A stretch of 64,000 bases of DNA from Rhinopomastus cyanomelas (lineage: Eukaryota > Chordata > Aves > Bucerotiformes > Rhinopomastidae), in assembly GCA_013400115.1 (NCBI GenBank), contig VXBP01004466.1, positions 186,001 to 250,000 on the forward strand. The letters are read 5' to 3'. The notes beneath the pieces are model-generated. The model made no database searches and was not told the DNA's origin. It worked only from the letters and a program-made list of their open reading frames with translations. Position 1 is the first letter of the stretch, and each line of letters starts with the position of its first letter. A program made the translations under genes and the position numbers. Positions 12,778 through 24,100 of this stretch are shown here, piece after piece.

Positions 12778-14855
12778 CTAAAGGGAAGAGCTGAGAAAAC
12801 CTCATTAAATCCCAGACGGGCCAAGGTGCAGAAGTGAGGAGGTCATGCGCATGAGCAAAGTGATAAACCTCTTTCTTCATCCAGAGCCTTTGTTTTGCCC
12901 CTAAAATACACTTGAAAACATGATCTATGCACTGCAAGTGTGAATAATTACATTCATTGTAGGCAGCATTCCGCTCTGAGCTTCTGAACGAGTCAGTTCA
13001 TTAGTTAGTACCTGGCAGAGATTACCCCTATAAATGGAGTAACTGCACGAGCAGAACAGTTACTCCATGGTCCAAGCAACTTCCACCCAAAGATCAAGCC
13101 ACACACCACACCGTCCATGTCTTCTCTCCTTCCAGGAGCTAAACTCTTCACAAAGAGAGACTTTAATTGTTTGGTTTTTTAAAAAATCTTCTGTCCCTTG
13201 GGTACTTGAAGGGCTAAGTCCACTTGTGGAGGGTTGTGTATTTGCTTCTTCAGAAAGCAAAAAGGACTCAGGCAGATTGCCAGCCACATCTTCACAGAGC
13301 AAAGGCTGCTGAATTAATTGCTGCCATTCTGCATCCTCATTCACCTTCCCACCAGGTAGAGCTCCTGGTCGGAGTTCAACGGGCTCCTGTGGGGCAGGAA
13401 GGCACTCAAGGTCTCATGTTCCCATGCCAGAGGGCAAGATGGGCTGCACACTGCTGCCCAGCCTGCCCCAACACCCTGCTAGGCTTTCTAGAGGGCTAGG
13501 GAAGACCACACAGTCAGACACTTATGTTGGAAGCAGCTTATTTTTAACAGCATGTTGGCATCTCCTTACAGCTTTCTCACACCACTGTAACAACAACAAC
13601 AGGTGCCTCTTGCAGTCTGTTGACTTTCTAAGATATTTTTAAGTAAAAATATGGGCCATTCTGGAGAGCAAAGGGCTTCTAAGTCAGGTTCAATCTGTGC
13701 TCTGGAACAACAAAGAAAAATCAGGTTCTAAAATAGGAACAAGGCCAGGAGGATCCAGGCACTAAAAATAAACGTGGGAACTGGAGGGCTGGCCAGTGCA
13801 GGCAGCATAAGAGACCCGCTTCCCTGCTGCCCTCTGAGACAATCCAGAAGCACCGGGACATGGACCTGCTGGGCAGTGCTTCCCCCAGCTCATGGCACTC
13901 AGGATAACACATAGTAGTTTCTTCAGCCAGGTTAGACATGGGATGAGTTGGACACACCACACATTTAGGAAGTTTACTGCTGCTGTCACTGTGGGGAACC
14001 TTCCAAGAGCACATCTCCCATTCAGACACCTCGAGGGTCTGCACCAGTTAAATACAGGGTTTTCATCTCTACTTAGGCTTCCCCACTTTGTCTGGTTTTC
14101 ATTTCCAGTCACTGGTGCTTTTCACCACAAGGGTGGATAAGGCAGGAAATTCAGTATAAATTATTATGTTCTGTCCCCTTGGTTCTGCCCACACTTCTGT
14201 TTCTGTCCTAAATAGAATACTACAGAATTCATGGTGGTTCCTAAGAGCAAAGGCCGACTACAGCAAAGCTGGAATCAACCCATATTGTGAGCACAACACA
14301 TGTATTCACCAACTGATCTCTGACTAATTCCCATCTCGAGCTAATGAATCCTTTTGAAGTGATCCCACCCAACACAAGCTAATGCCTATTCATCTGTTTG
14401 AAGCATTTTGCACTAAGTGATGGTTCTAAGCAGGATCACAGAAATCTCCCCAGCACACAGATAGCAAACCAATGCCATCATGGAGCTGCATGACAGAGCA
14501 AATGGCCATGGATGGGGCCAGGCCTTGTCTTTAGCTCCCCCAAGCCAGAGCATCACTGCACTCAGCCCTGGGGCAAGGTGGCTGCTGCAGAGGCGGCCTC
14601 TGGGGGAGTCACCCTTCACCCCAGTGCCACACTACACACGCATTGTCACTGTTGGCCTGGCTGTATAACAGCCATCCCAGCCCAGAGCAGAGGGATTCCA
14701 GGTTTGCACAGGGAGGAGCTCAGTGGTCACCCATACAGTGAGCTCCCCAGACTGAGACAGCAGGCATTCATTTGCACATCCCAATTAGCATCATTAATGC
14801 AGCATTGAGCAGGTCCTGAACAGGTTCACAACAGCACTCCAGAAGCTGAATGGCT
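12778..14855. other. intergenic, no gene seen
   Basis: No supported gene. A 94-codon minus-strand frame at 13060-13344 has an ordinary-looking composition, but its upstream AG has a poor pyrimidine tract and no family is recognised. Confidence 0.45.
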
Positions 14856-15905
14856 ACTGAATCAGTAAAGCATTTGACACAGTCTCCAACAGCATCCTTG
14901 CAGCCAAACTGAGGCAGTGTGGTCTGGACAATCAGGTAACAAGGTGGATTGTGAACTGGCTGCAGGATAGAAGCCAGAGAGTAGTGGTCAAAGGAACAGA
15001 GTCTAGTTGGAGGCCTTTATCTAGTGGAGTCCCCCAAGGGTTGGTACTGGGACCAGTTCTGTTCAATCTATTCATTAATGATTTGGGATGAGGGATTAGG
15101 GTGCACTGTCAGCAAGCTTGCTGATGACACAAAGCTGGAAGGAGTGGCCAATCCCCCAACAGGCTGTGCTGCCATTCATCAGCACCTAGACAGGCTGGAG
15201 AGCTGGGCAGAGAGAAATTTAATTAAATATAACGAGCAAGTGTAGAGTCTTGCATTTGGGCAAGAACAACCCCAGGTACCAGCATAGGTTGGGGACTGAC
15301 CTGTTGGAGAGTATTGTAGAATAAAGAGACCTGGGGTCCTGGTGGCCAGCAGGATGACCATAAGCCAGAAATGTGCCCTTGTGGCCTAAAAGGCCAACGC
15401 CATCCTGGGATGGATCAGGAGGGTGTTGGCTAGCACATCGTGAAAGTTTCTCCTCCCCCTCTACTCTGCCGTGGTGAGATTGCATCTGGAATATTGTGTC
15501 CAGTTCTGGGCTCCTCAGTTCAAGAAGGACACAGAACTGCTGAAGAAAGTGCAGCACAGAGCCACAAAGATGATGGAGGGAGTAGAACATCTCCCTTATG
15601 AGGAAAGGCTGAGGAAGCTGGATCTCTTTAGCTTGGAAAACAAGAGACTGAAGGGTGACTTCATTAATGTTTATAAATATGTGAAGGATGGGTGTAAGGA
15701 GGATGAATCCAGGCTCTTCTCAGTGTCCTCTAATGATAGGGCAAGGGGCAACAAGTTTGAGATGGAACATAGGAGGTTCCACACAAATAAGGGAAGGAAC
15801 CTTTTCACAGACCACTGGAATGGGCTGTTAAAACCCACCTGGGTATGTTCCTGTGTGACTTGAACTGGGTGATCCTGCTGTGATAGGGGGATATCAGACA
15901 CCCTC
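14856..15905 (+). mobile_element. CR1 LINE, longest copy in window, plus strand
   Basis: It begins inside the reverse transcriptase domain (frame with FDTVSNSILAAKLRQCG, then GVPQGLVLGP and LFINDL), passes an ADD box that reads LADDTKL near 15119, and ends with the CR1 C-terminal block (VRLHLEYCVQFWAPQ at 15471 onwards) and the 3' region GGTGATCCTGCTGTGATAGG. Frame breaks between the reverse transcriptase segments and the loss of the terminal microsatellite make it a dead 5'-truncated copy. Confidence 0.9.
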
Positions 15906-16059
15906 CTGATTAACACCTTAATTGCCAGGGACTCCTCGCGTGTAAGAGGCCAACCATGGCTTCTGCTGTTTGGGGAGGATTAAGTCTCTTTCCCCAGCCC
16001 GACACGTTAGGTTACAACAACCGCCCTTCTACGGGCTGTTGCAGCTCAACGGCAACCCC

Positions 16060-16500
16060 ATCCCTCCTGACAGACGCAGCCATGACAGGGCAGCGCCTCC
16101 CGTCACACACACCTCGCGCGCTCTCGCGATATTTCAGAGGCCACGCGCAGGCTGAGCCCGCCCCTTTCCGTCCTTCTGGCCGCGAGTCCGGCATGGCGGC
16201 TGGGGCGGGGAGGCAATCGGTCGCTATCCGCGGGCACGGTGGTCCCGTGGGTAGCGAGATCGGCGGGAAGAGCAGAGGGGGACTCTGGCGCGTCGCCGCG
16301 GGGGTCTGCGAGGCGCAACGACACCTCGATGGTCGCCCATGAGGAGGTAATGTTACTCTGCCCACCCTCCCCGCCCTTGTGTGCGCAGCCGGGCCGTTCA
16401 TGGGGTCGGTGCGGTGGGTCGTGCCCTGCGCTGCTGCCCGGGGAGCAGAGACGGGAATAGGCCGGGCGGGGGTTGCGGTCCGGGTTAGGCCGCGCTGAGC
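16060..16500 (+). promoter_or_regulatory. SNHG16: CpG island promoter of SNHG16
   Basis: This is the strongest CpG cluster in the window (for example ACCTCGCGCGCTCTCGCGAT at 16111-16130). The TCTCGCGAT stretch resembles the TCTCGCGAGA element found in many TATA-less housekeeping promoters. About 35 bases downstream is a pyrimidine run, CCCCTTTCC at 16161-16169, that would suit a 5'TOP transcription start as used by snoRNA host genes. No TATA box is seen. The island also extends upstream of that start and could serve a divergent minus-strand transcript. Confidence 0.75.
16193..16342 (+). CDS. small upstream ORF in SNHG16 exon 1 (49 codons)
   Basis: An ATG in a good initiation context (GGCATGG) opens a 49-residue Gly/Arg-rich frame starting MAAGAGRQ and ending DGRP. 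Its stop lies four bases before the exon 1 donor. It resembles no protein I know. In a 5'TOP host transcript such a frame would mainly expose the spliced RNA to nonsense-mediated decay. Translation into a stable product is not claimed. Confidence 0.25.
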   Translation: MAAGAGRQSVAIRGHGGPVGSEIGGKSRGGLWRVAAGVCEAQRHLDGRP

Positions 16501-16569
16501 CTGGGATGATGAACGTTATCCCTGTCTGAACTGCATCCGTGTCTGTGGAAGCAGTACTCTGAGGCTCAG
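16495..16569 (+). ncRNA. SNORD1: box C/D snoRNA, SNORD1 family, copy 1
   Basis: It lies in intron 1 of the host gene. A perfect 7-bp terminal stem is formed by CTGAGCC (16495-16501) and GGCTCAG (16563-16569). The C box is ATGATGA (16506-16512), the D' box CTGA (16526-16529) and the D box CTGA (16559-16562). The guide GTTATCCCTGT at 16515-16525 sits directly before D' and is complementary to ACAGGGATAAC of 28S rRNA. The fifth base upstream of D' pairs with a G, the Gm site assigned to SNORD1/snR38. The D box ends 75 bases before the exon 2 acceptor, the usual spacing for intronic C/D snoRNAs. Confidence 0.9.
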
Positions 16570-17895
16570 TGTGAGACTCAGAGGGAAAAGAGGGGGGGGT
16601 GAGGCGTGAACTGACTTCGTGCCCGGCCTGTTTTCAGCGCGCCGTGAGGAGCAGCAGGGCAGACATTCCCCGGCTCAGGAGCTGGTTCTGATCCAGACTG
16701 ACAGGAACCCGCAGCAAGGTGAGGAACATCAGCTCTTGTCTAGTTTTCTCCTCTGGCTTGGATCGTCCTGCTGTGTCAAATGATCTCCTGGGGTTGCTTG
16801 GAGCCAATATAAAAGCCCAACGACTTGATAATTAAGGCTGCAGCTTTGTTGCAGTTGCCACCTGAGTGCCCAGCCCGAGTTAAAAGGCAGCCCGGAGCAA
16901 ATGGGAATGTCACTGATGGTGGCTAGTAGAGCACCTGTTTGTCAACGTGGTCAGAGAAGAGCCAGAACAAGAGGATTAGATACATGAGGGGTTAGGTGAC
17001 AGCCCATTTATAAGGACACTTGACGCAGCTCAGCTCATAACTTTTTCACACTTAGTGAAAGAATAATTGCCCTGTTTAGTTGCTGGGAGGTACACAAGGA
17101 CACCTTGCATCAGGTTGCTGGGGGTGGGGAGGTGCGGTGCAGCTCTAACACCAAATGGACATCCTAGATCAGACACACCCTGGAGGATCCTTCCCCAGAA
17201 GGGATGCGCCTGGGTTAGAGCTGCTTGAATGCATTTCTCAAAAAATGCACAGGCTGTTTGCACCTGAAATAAAGGGATTATTGTCTGCACACAGGCAGCT
17301 GGGATGTTTCTGCAACGAGAATGTCTACTTGAAATGGCTAAAAAGAGCCTGAACTGCCAGAGTGTCAGAGCTGGTGGGGTTTTTGCTGATCAAGGATTTA
17401 AACCACATCCACCTCCCAAAGTTTCTCATCTCTGAGACAACCCAGGGGCAAATGTGCTCTTGTGTCTGAAAGGCTTGTGCGACAGTTACCTTCCTCGGAC
17501 CAGACCTTCCTGTCCTTAGTCCTTGATTTCCAACCCTGTGCTGGTTCTTCAGAAGGGGTGGAGAAGAAATGAGCAGAGGGCAAGCTTCACTCAAAGTGTA
17601 TTTTCTTACTGTTCAATGCTATTTGTCTTTAGGAGGAAGTTAGCCTGTAGAGCCCTGGGGCTGTACTGTTGCCCCCAAGAAAAAAGGGAGACGGGTCAGA
17701 GAACACCTCAGCTTTGCACACTGCTAGATTCTAGTGTGTTAACAGCATGACTGGGCTACTGAGCAGATCCCTGCTCTGTCAATGCTGAACAGGAAAATCC
17801 AGGCAGCGGCCACCAGTTGTGTGTGCATTAGGCTAGCTTTGCTGTCTATGATTTCACAGAACTTGAGTTCTTGTAGCCAAAGGGAAGAGAGAAAC

Positions 17896-17964
17896 AGCCT
17901 GTGATGTGTTGTTATCCCTGTCTGACAACTCTTGCTGTGAGGGAGACTATTGTCAACTGAGGCT
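17896..17964 (+). ncRNA. SNORD1: box C/D snoRNA, SNORD1 family, copy 2
   Basis: Second copy with the same guide. TTATCCCTGT at 17912-17921 is followed by the D' box CTGA (17922-17925). The D box CTGA is at 17957-17960. A short terminal stem joins AGCC (17896-17899) and GGCT (17961-17964). The C box reads GTGATGT, with T in place of the last A of RTGATGA. The 3' half differs from copy 1 outside the boxes, so this is an old paralogue and not a recent duplication. The best acceptor downstream (at 18067) is about 107 bases away, a little further than usual. Confidence 0.82.
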
Positions 17965-18990
17965 TTCTCTGTCCCCTTAGTGGCTCTGCTACCCCTGGCA
18001 AAGAGCTGGTGGCACCAGCAGGGCAAAAGCTGCATCTCACCCCCATTCTTGTGCCCTGGTGATGTGCAGCACCAATCCCTGTGCCTCCGCCAGCCCTCTG
18101 GAGCCCAGGCGTTGTGAGGCTCAGTGCTGGCCACGGTCACCATAGCACAGTTTAGATTTGTGAAGGTGTTTGAAGTTACCCAGCAGTGAGGCAGAGTGTC
18201 AGGCTGAAGGGCAGTTCAGAAGGGCGTTTTGATCTCGCCTTGTGTGCAGTCCCAGAGCACACACTGGAAGAGTACTTTGTCTCTTGGTAGCTGACAGCTG
18301 CATTCTGCTAAATGATTTCATGCTTTATTTAACTGAGCTTGTATTTGTTTACAGAAGATCAATAACAGGTGCTGACGGGCTGAACCAGCAAACTTGACGA
18401 CAGTGGATGTCATAGGAAATGAAGGTTAGTGTGTAAAAGGGGAGGGAACAGTGCTACAAACAAGGGCTGTGGCTGCTCTTGGTACAGCTGCACCCCAGCC
18501 AGAACCAGTCACTGGAAGGAGCATAGGGGGCTTTTGGCTCACAAGGCATAAGGAGGGGAAAAAGCTAAGAGGCAGCATGACAATAAACAGGAAGAGCAAA
18601 AGCAACTTGGTGTTTGGAGAACAAAGAGGGGCAAGAATTGGTTCAAAACCTTTTTTAGCAGAGTGGTTCCAGCATTGCTTTATGGTGTCTCCAGAAGCAG
18701 CAGAAGGAAGGTTATTCTGGAGTTGGTCTCTCAGATGGCTGCTGACACATCATTATGGCTACTTAAGTGTAACTACCAGCTCACCACTGCTGCAACCCCA
18801 TCATAGGTAAGTGCCTAGTAAAGCCAAAGAGGATTTGGGTACTGGTGGCAAGTTTCAGTCTCCAGTGCTCTTGGTTAAACAATGCAGATTTCAGTTAACA
18901 GTTGCTTTGTTGTGACGCTGTCTTTCCCACTAGGACCCAATCAACAGCTGGCTGGAGGAGGTGGTAGTTCCCTGCCATGTTCTGTTCCAG

Positions 18991-19062
18991 AATAAAAGCA
19001 AGTTATGGAAGATCTTTTGGTATTGAAGTTTGTTTGTTTTAAAGGTTATCTGCTTGAATAAA
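18991..19062 (+). promoter_or_regulatory. SNHG16: two AATAAA poly(A) signals for SNHG16
   Basis: AATAAA occurs at 18991-18996 and 19057-19062, both after the last acceptor at 18933. The second is followed by a T/G-rich stretch. They place the transcript end between about 19.01 and 19.08 kb. Confidence 0.55.
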
Positions 19063-19080
19063 ATAGTTTTGAGCAGGTAG

Positions 19081-20225
19081 AAAGGATTTGGGATTAAAAC
19101 ACTTCCTGAAATCTAAAGAGTTGTGAGCTTAACCCTTCAGAGCAAAACCTGCTTCTCCCTAAAGCCTTCAGTGTCCACAGGCACAGAGAGGGGAAAAAAA
19201 GCAGTTGGTGGTGACTGATAAAACTACCCTTGGGTAAGCTAGGGCTGGTGACAGAAGTCGCTCTTGAGAATCAGGGAGAAGGAGGGAGAGGCAGAAGGGC
19301 AGCCCTTGGGTGTGTGTCTGGTCTGTGCTTCAAGTGGAGTGTTTAACTCTGGCCAGGCTACACCCTTGGCCATTTTGAAACAGGATCAGAGGTTTGCAGT
19401 GCAGTTCCTGGTGTGCACAAAGAGCTCTGCCTGTATGGGGTTCCTGGCAGGATGCTGCCCTGTGACGCCACCCCACAGCCTGTGCCTCAGGGTAGTGCCC
19501 ATTGCTGTGTACAAAGTCACCTGCATGGGCTGTGCTGAGGCTTGGCCAGAGCTGGTTTGAAGAGGATTTGATGCTGTCCTGGCCAGGTGATGTGAGGATC
19601 AGGCTTGTTCTTGTCCTGAAAGGTTTTGCTGAGAGCTTGTGAATAAAAAAACAGGCCTGACAGGCTGCTGGGGGACTATTGTACGGTGGCTGTGATAGGA
19701 ACAAAGGTTAATTTGAGACTTCAGAACACAAGAAGGGTTCCAAGCTGGAGATTACATCTGAAGCAGGCTCAGAGCCTTCACCTCCCCTAATGTGCCTTTG
19801 AACCAGCTCAAAGCAGCCTGCTGTGAGGACTTGGAGGTTCCCTGGCTCCTGGCCAGGGTCTCTCCTGCCATCACTGCAGCAAAGTGCTCTGTTCTCCCCA
19901 GCTGACGACAGCAACTGTCCCAGGTGGGAAAAGGCTGTGTTGGACCTGCTCCCTCACCCAGCCCAGATCTCCATAGTCTGACCCCACTTCTATACCTGCA
20001 GTCACAACCTCCTGCTGCTATGTGAGGAAGGGGTCTCAACCTCACCCAGATCATCAAAACATCAAACAGCATAATGTTGATGTCATTACACCAAGTGGGA
20101 AGGAGTCTCTGGTTTCACCACTCTGCCCTATCACCTGTCCCTGGCCACCACGACCCAGAGGAACTTCCCACATGGGTTCTCAGCAATGCCAGCTTAAAGG
20201 GGATGACTGAAGGGTTTGAGACCTT
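19081..20225. other. spacer between convergent SNHG16 and ST6GALNAC2
   Basis: No gene or repeat recognised. Both neighbours end here from opposite strands, with about 1.1 kb between their predicted poly(A) sites. Confidence 0.5.
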
Positions 20226-20240
20226 CATCTCCCACAGGGT

Positions 20241-20246
20241 TTTATT
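20241..20246 (-). promoter_or_regulatory. ST6GALNAC2: candidate poly(A) signal of ST6GALNAC2
   Basis: This is the AATAAA I found on the minus strand downstream of the ST6GALNAC2 stop. It would give a 3' untranslated region of about 950 bases (20230-21193). That length is an inference. Confidence 0.4.
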
Positions 20247-21193
20247 AGCAGAAAAACAACCTGAAAGAGTGACAATCACCCAAGGAGGAAGCAGGTCACC
20301 TAACCTGCTTGGGACCTGGCACAGGGCTGCTTTCTCAAAGCTCTTTGAGGGTACCACATGGTTCTTGTGCAGGAGAAAACCCAATAAACCAAGCAACCAT
20401 TGGCTCAAGGCCAGCTCTTGCCTCTGGGATGCTCCAGAGTCAGCCACTTCTCTGATGTCCCATCGGAGCTGCAGTAACCTACTCTTAGTTCATGGCTTTT
20501 AAGGCTCGCTCTTGTTTGAAAGCACCATGACCTGGAGAAGGTGAAGTATGAGGCACCTTCTAGTCTGTATGCCACAGCCAGGCTGCTCTTTCCCACTGAC
20601 CATGGAGGAAAACACCCTGGAAAGCAGCACCAGTCAGCCAGCCCAGAGCTTGCTGGTGTTCAGTCTTCTGGGGTGATGTTCTCCAACCACACCACCATCA
20701 TGTCCTGTTCAGGATGGTCTGGTCTCCAGTGCAAGGATTCATTGTCTGTTGTGATCCCACCACTGCAATGAGTGCGAAGTGCCACAGTGTGAAGCCAAGA
20801 TAAAGGGCATTTTCCAGCCAGAGGCAGGCCCAGCATCCTCTTCCAGCATTGTCCATCCATCCTCTCCTGTGAGCCACTGCTGCCCTGCAGCTGCATTTGT
20901 GGGGCTGCGAGGTCACAGCCACATGCCACCCTGCTTTCTTGGTGCCCCAAAGGCCACCTTCAATCACACTGAGCCACTAAACATTGCCAGAGATCCCTGA
21001 GGAAATGCAACAGTTCTCTACCAGCTTCAGTGTGCTCCATACCATCACCCCACTGCTGGCTGTGTCTCAGTGGGTCTGCTCCTTGGGCTGGCTTGGCCAG
21101 GTGGGGACAGGCCTTGGGACGGAGAAGATGGCCTTCAGAAAGAGAAGAGCCACAGGAGTCCTTGAACTTGCCCCTGTGAGCAACCACCCAGCC

Positions 21194-24100
21194 TCACCGC
21201 TGGTAGAGGGTCATGATCCCTGCTCTGTGCAGGCTCCTCCACAGCGCTGCCTCCAGCATCATGTCGTGGTTGGCGTAAAACACCAACGGTTTCTTCTCCA
21301 GCTCATAATAGTGGTCTGAGAAGTCATCATAGTTGTCAGTGATGAACCCATAGGCACTGACCTGCAGGGAGGGAGGTGTGCAGGACAAGAGATTTGGTCA
21401 GAACCCTGCCTTGGGTGGCCCATGCTCTACCTTGTTCCTAAGCAGCAGGTGACCCTATGGCCTCTTACCTGGTCGCAGGTGTGGAGCGCAGTGAGGAGCA
21501 TGAGCGCACCAGTGCTGGGCATGTAGAGTGACCCATACTGCGTGTTCAGCAGCTCCGAGCGCAGGAACCTGCCAGCAGAAGTAGTGGGTCAGGGAGGCTC
21601 ACAGCTGGCACAGCACCCCACACCCATCCAGCCCCCTCTGGTGCCCACTAAGGCAGGATAATCTCAGTGCAGGTCTTGTGGCTTCTCTGATGGCTGCTAC
21701 AAAGGGTCAGCTCATTGGTGTGGGTTGCTAAAAGGCACCTCCCTACTGTTTGAAATGCCCCACACCAGGTGCTGGCTTTCAGGAAAGTTCAGAAGAACCA
21801 GTCCCTGAGGGAGGTGAAGCTCTCAGACCCTTCAGCCATCCTGTGTAAAATTGTCCTGCTGAGGACCCACCAGGGAGGCTCTTGTGACAGGAAATGGCAG
21901 AAGAGCCCTACAGCTGCTCTGATCAAAATTTAAGGTATCTTGGGGAGTGGGAGGCAAAGTGAGCACAGGCAGGGGTAGGAGCTGTGCTGGGGTGAGCAGG
22001 AATGGCAGGGGAGGGATGACTCTGCCTTGTCTGCAGAAAGCAAAGCAGAGGTGGCTCCAGTGTCTGTGGACTACTGGGATCACGCTTTCATGCTGGGCAG
22101 CCACTGGACTGTACTGGAGCAAACAGTGGTGGGAGGCAGGTGGGATGAGCAAGGCTGGGCAGCAGCCACCATCTTTATCATTCTCACCTTGTTGTCAGGT
22201 ACTGTAAGAAATCTGGATGCAGCAGCTTGAACTTCTCTGCAGATGCATCTGGACCAAAATACTTCTGTGGCCTGTGATAGGGCGAGGAGAAGGGCAGAAT
22301 TAATGTCATGGGAGTCCTGGGGCTACTCTGGGTTTATCCCACCAGAGACAGACATGGGGGGATCTTGAGAGGCTACTCACTGGTCCCCTTTGTCTGTGCC
22401 CTCGGGGACAGGGCTGCCCTGGATCGCCGACTTCAGCATGACATAGTCACGGATGTCTGAGGGGATGAAGATGTACCTCAGGTCCTGCAGCAGGGACACA
22501 GACAGGGCACTTGGAGGGCTTTGGAGCACTGTCCATGCCACTGGGGTGAAGACTGAAGGCTTCTGAGGTGGGAGCAAGGTCAGCCTCAAGGGACAGTTTG
22601 GAGTGACCTCCTCAACAAGCCCTCACGGTCTCACCTTGCCCTGAGGGATCTGAGTGAAGCCATACTCCTCGTAGGCAATCAGGGAGTTCTTCATGGTGTT
22701 CACCGTGAAGCCATAGAAGGAAATCTTGGTCCCAACATCTTCCTCGAAGCCTTTGATCACAGCACCATTGAGCCTGAAGAAACACACAGGGGTCCAGGAC
22801 TGGCCTCTCCCCAGCACCCATAGCCCCATCCTGCCGAGAACCCATTCGTACCTGAACACCAGGTCATGGCCATCGATGGCCTTGCCCTGCTGCGAGCCGT
22901 TGAGGATGCCACCGTTGCCCACCACAGCGCAGCGGATGCAGCCCCCAGGCAAAGCGTCTCTGTCAAAGAGTTGCCTGTTGGCAGAGGCATTGAGGAGCTG
23001 CAGGGTGCTGCCCACTGCTGGAACAGAGTGAAATGGGGCTGGTCAGTGAGGAAGAGGTGTGAACAACCCACCAGAGCATGAAGTGTGGGCACAGACATGA
23101 TGATTCTGTGAAGGAAGTGGGAGAGTGGGCATGGCCAAACTTGAGCAGGAGCACCACACAAGGCAGCTCATGCCATCTTCATGCAGGAGAGGGGACTACA
23201 GGTTGGGTAGGGGGACACTGGGCAGTTCTTCCTCTCACAGGCTTGGCACCCCCCCTTGCAGCCCCCCACATTCCCAGCCTGCTCCAAACAGCAGCCGCCT
23301 CAGGCTGTCCAAGGCATGGGGCCACATCCAGACAGCTCCAGCCACAACACTGCACACACTGGCCATGTCCTCTCCTGACAATGTTTCTTTGCAGCCACCA
23401 CCCATTTGCCACCCTCTCATGGTCCCCAGAACTTCCCAGTCCAGGGACCAATGCCAGCAGCTGCTGGGGAAAGCTGAGAATGGGTCTGGGTAGGAAGGGA
23501 AACAATCTCCATCCCCAACAACGGAGTTTGTTGTCTGGGCTCCTCCGGCTCCAGTTCATAATGGTTCACACACTGGGGCTTTTATTCAGGGGAAATGTCA
23601 CAAGATACAGCAAGTAGCCTTTGCAAAGCTGTACCCTCCACCCCAGGAGGCTGTGTGGGAAGGGATCAAAGTCCCTGCTTCCTCTGCAGGGCTTCTCCCT
23701 GCACCATGTTTTCAGTCCCTATGTTGGGCTCCCCAGGCTCCTTGAGCTGCCCCACTACCTCCTCTCCATCCCATCTGCTGCCGCTCCCATCCCAGCTGGG
23801 TCCATACCCGTGTGGGACAAGCCTTGCCAGCCGTAGGGGACATGTCGTGTCTTCAGCCTGTCCCAGGTCTCTGGGGTGAAGTGCTGGTCCCACATCAGCA
23901 CAGGGGTGTCAAACGTGAAGATGTCCCTGAACTTTGAGTCTGCCTTTGCTCTGGCCATCACCGAGTGGAGACAGGTGCTAGGCTAGAGGGGAGAAGGACC
24001 ACAGTTCAGACTCCAGCCTGGGTCTACCCTCCTTTGGACATCTCCACCCCTGAGCACACACCAAATAGAGGACAAACCCAGGGACAGAGCACTGGAAGGG

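Larger units (their letters stand above)
16165..19080 (+). ncRNA. SNHG16: snoRNA host gene SNHG16 (non-coding, spliced)
   Basis: Identified by two SNORD1-type snoRNAs in its introns and by position beside and tail to tail with ST6GALNAC2, as in human. Probable exon 1 is about 16165-16346 (donor GAGGAG/gtaatg). Exon 2 is 16638-16718 (acceptor TGTTTTCAG, donor CAAG/gtgagg). A further well-marked exon is 18355-18424 (acceptor TTTGTTTACAG, donor GAAG/gttagt). The last exon runs from 18934 (acceptor CTTTCCCACTAG) to AATAAA signals at 18991 and 19057. Possible extra exons are one starting at 18068 and one at about 18662-18806 (donor ATAG/gtaagt). No long conserved frame crosses the exons. The start site and the internal exon set are inferred; the identity is much firmer than the exact exon list. 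Confidence 0.75.

Noticed and set aside
13060..13344. 94-codon minus-strand frame with protein-like composition
   Set aside because: The upstream AG has a poor pyrimidine tract, there is no clear donor, and no family resemblance was found.
15471..15863. 130-codon plus-strand open frame as a gene
   Set aside because: Same CR1 ORF2 C-terminal pattern, inside the long CR1 copy.
18200..18353. third SNORD1-type snoRNA upstream of the exon at 18355
   Set aside because: A CTGA is present at 18291, but there is no C box, terminal stem or TTATCCCTGT guide.
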